A DNA stretch of 6,413 bases, taken from the NCBI RefSeq assembly GCF_937875265.1, contig NZ_CALLXM010000294.1, forward strand, positions 1 through 6,413, given 5' to 3'. The notes beneath the pieces are model-generated. The model worked only from the letters and a program-made list of their open reading frames with translations, did not search any database and was not told where the DNA came from. Below, piece by piece: positions 6,046 to 6,413 of the stretch; position 1 is the stretch's first letter; each line of letters starts with the position of its first letter. The DNA is from an uncultured Acetobacter sp. (lineage in GTDB: Bacteria; Pseudomonadota; Alphaproteobacteria; Acetobacterales; Acetobacteraceae). A program made the position numbers and the translations under genes.

Positions 6046-6413
6046 TCAGATGGAACGGCTCTCTTCAACCCGGCTTTGGGCAAGAACGGTTTCAAACCGT
6101 GCGCGTGTTGCGGCTCCCATGCGGCCCATTCCACAGGCTTTGCGCATGGTGGTGATGAGGTCTTCATCGCTCAGGCCCGTCGGCAGAAGTGTTTTTGCCA
6201 GGCTGACCAGCATAGCAAGCGGCACGGTGGCCGGGTCCAGCGTTTCCTGTGGTGCAGGGGCTTTAAAAGCGAGCGGCGCTTCTGGTGAGAGTTCTTCAGG
6301 CCAGATAAATGCCCCCACATCTTCTTGCGTGCGGGGGAGGGACGCGGGGATCAGCCCCAGAATACGCTCCCGAATTTCGCGCCCGGCCCGTGCAAAACCA
6401 TGCTGGCGGGACA
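6046..6413 (-). CDS. C-terminal end of a larger protein, probably a DUF3320-type tail (DUF4011 helicase/nuclease family); 5' truncated by the window
   Basis: The frame is open from the right window edge to the TGA at 6046, giving about 122 residues. A GTG at 6318 would give a 90-residue protein, but the conserved-looking sequence continues upstream of it, so the true start is outside the window. The first visible part reads HGFARAGREIRERI, then a few residues later DVGAFIWPEE. This pattern (G-F-x-R-x-G-x-x-I-R, then a short strand with F-x-W-P) is typical of DUF3320, found at the C-terminus of very large proteins with a DUF4011 region, a superfamily 1 helicase core and a restriction-like nuclease. 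The second part (LVSLAKTLLPTGLSDEDLITTMRK, split by position about 35-58 of the 90-residue form) resembles the second small helical repeat of the same tail. Such proteins are thought to act on DNA, possibly in defence. Only the tail is visible, so the assignment is tentative. A strong terminator follows. Confidence 0.6.
   Translation of the reverse strand, partial: SRQHGFARAGREIRERILGLIPASLPRTQEDVGAFIWPEELSPEAPLAFKAPAPQETLDPATVPLAMLVSLAKTLLPTGLSDEDLITTMRKACGMGRMGAATRARFETVLAQSRVEESRSI

Noticed and set aside
5952..6288. Plus-strand frames of 67 and 96 residues across the terminator and the right-hand gene.
   Set aside because: They overlap the terminator and lie antisense to the DUF3320-like frame, with low-complexity composition and no motif.
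6046..6318. A complete 90-residue small gene starting at the GTG at 6318.
   Set aside because: The frame stays open to the window edge and the upstream residues fit the same domain, so this GTG is internal to a longer gene.

Overview
The window looks like a stretch of an alphaproteobacterial chromosome of moderate GC content. The evidence is a bacteriophytochrome with an HWE-type kinase, and an upstream site matching the alphaproteobacterial general-stress (EcfG-type) promoter. An acetic acid bacterium or a relative is plausible, but that is a guess from overall character, not a marker. It holds three complete genes, two partial genes at the edges, two convincing rho-independent terminators and two promoter candidates. 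No RNA genes, CRISPR arrays or insertion sequences are visible.

Layout: (1) 1-725, plus strand: the 3' part of a FecE/HmuV-like ABC transporter ATPase for iron-siderophore, heme or cobalamin uptake; its start lies left of the window. (2) 735-3281, minus strand, convergent with the ATPase across a 9-bp gap: a complete bacteriophytochrome (PAS-GAF-PHY) with an HWE histidine kinase and a fused C-terminal receiver. (3) 3274-3843, minus strand: a heme oxygenase (BphO type) whose stop overlaps the phytochrome start by 8 nt. (4) 3844-4057: intergenic; a terminator for the upstream gene is overlapped by the -35 element of a sigma70-like promoter for the heme oxygenase operon. (5) 4058-5866, minus strand: a 602-residue glycoside hydrolase family 15 protein. 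(6) 5867-6045: intergenic; a terminator for the gene to the right, followed by a GGAAC-N16-CGTT site placed to drive the GH15 gene. (7) 6046-6413, minus strand: the C-terminal end of a larger protein resembling the DUF3320 tail of giant DUF4011-type helicase/nuclease proteins.

How the genes work together: the heme oxygenase converts heme to biliverdin, the chromophore that the phytochrome binds through its N-terminal cysteine, so the two genes form a self-sufficient red/far-red light sensor. HWE kinases are the class that feeds the PhyR-NepR-EcfG general stress response in Alphaproteobacteria, and the neighbouring GH15 gene carries what looks like an EcfG promoter. A light-to-stress-response link that includes trehalose or glucan metabolism is therefore an attractive hypothesis. 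It is inferred from gene type and neighbourhood, not shown by the sequence.
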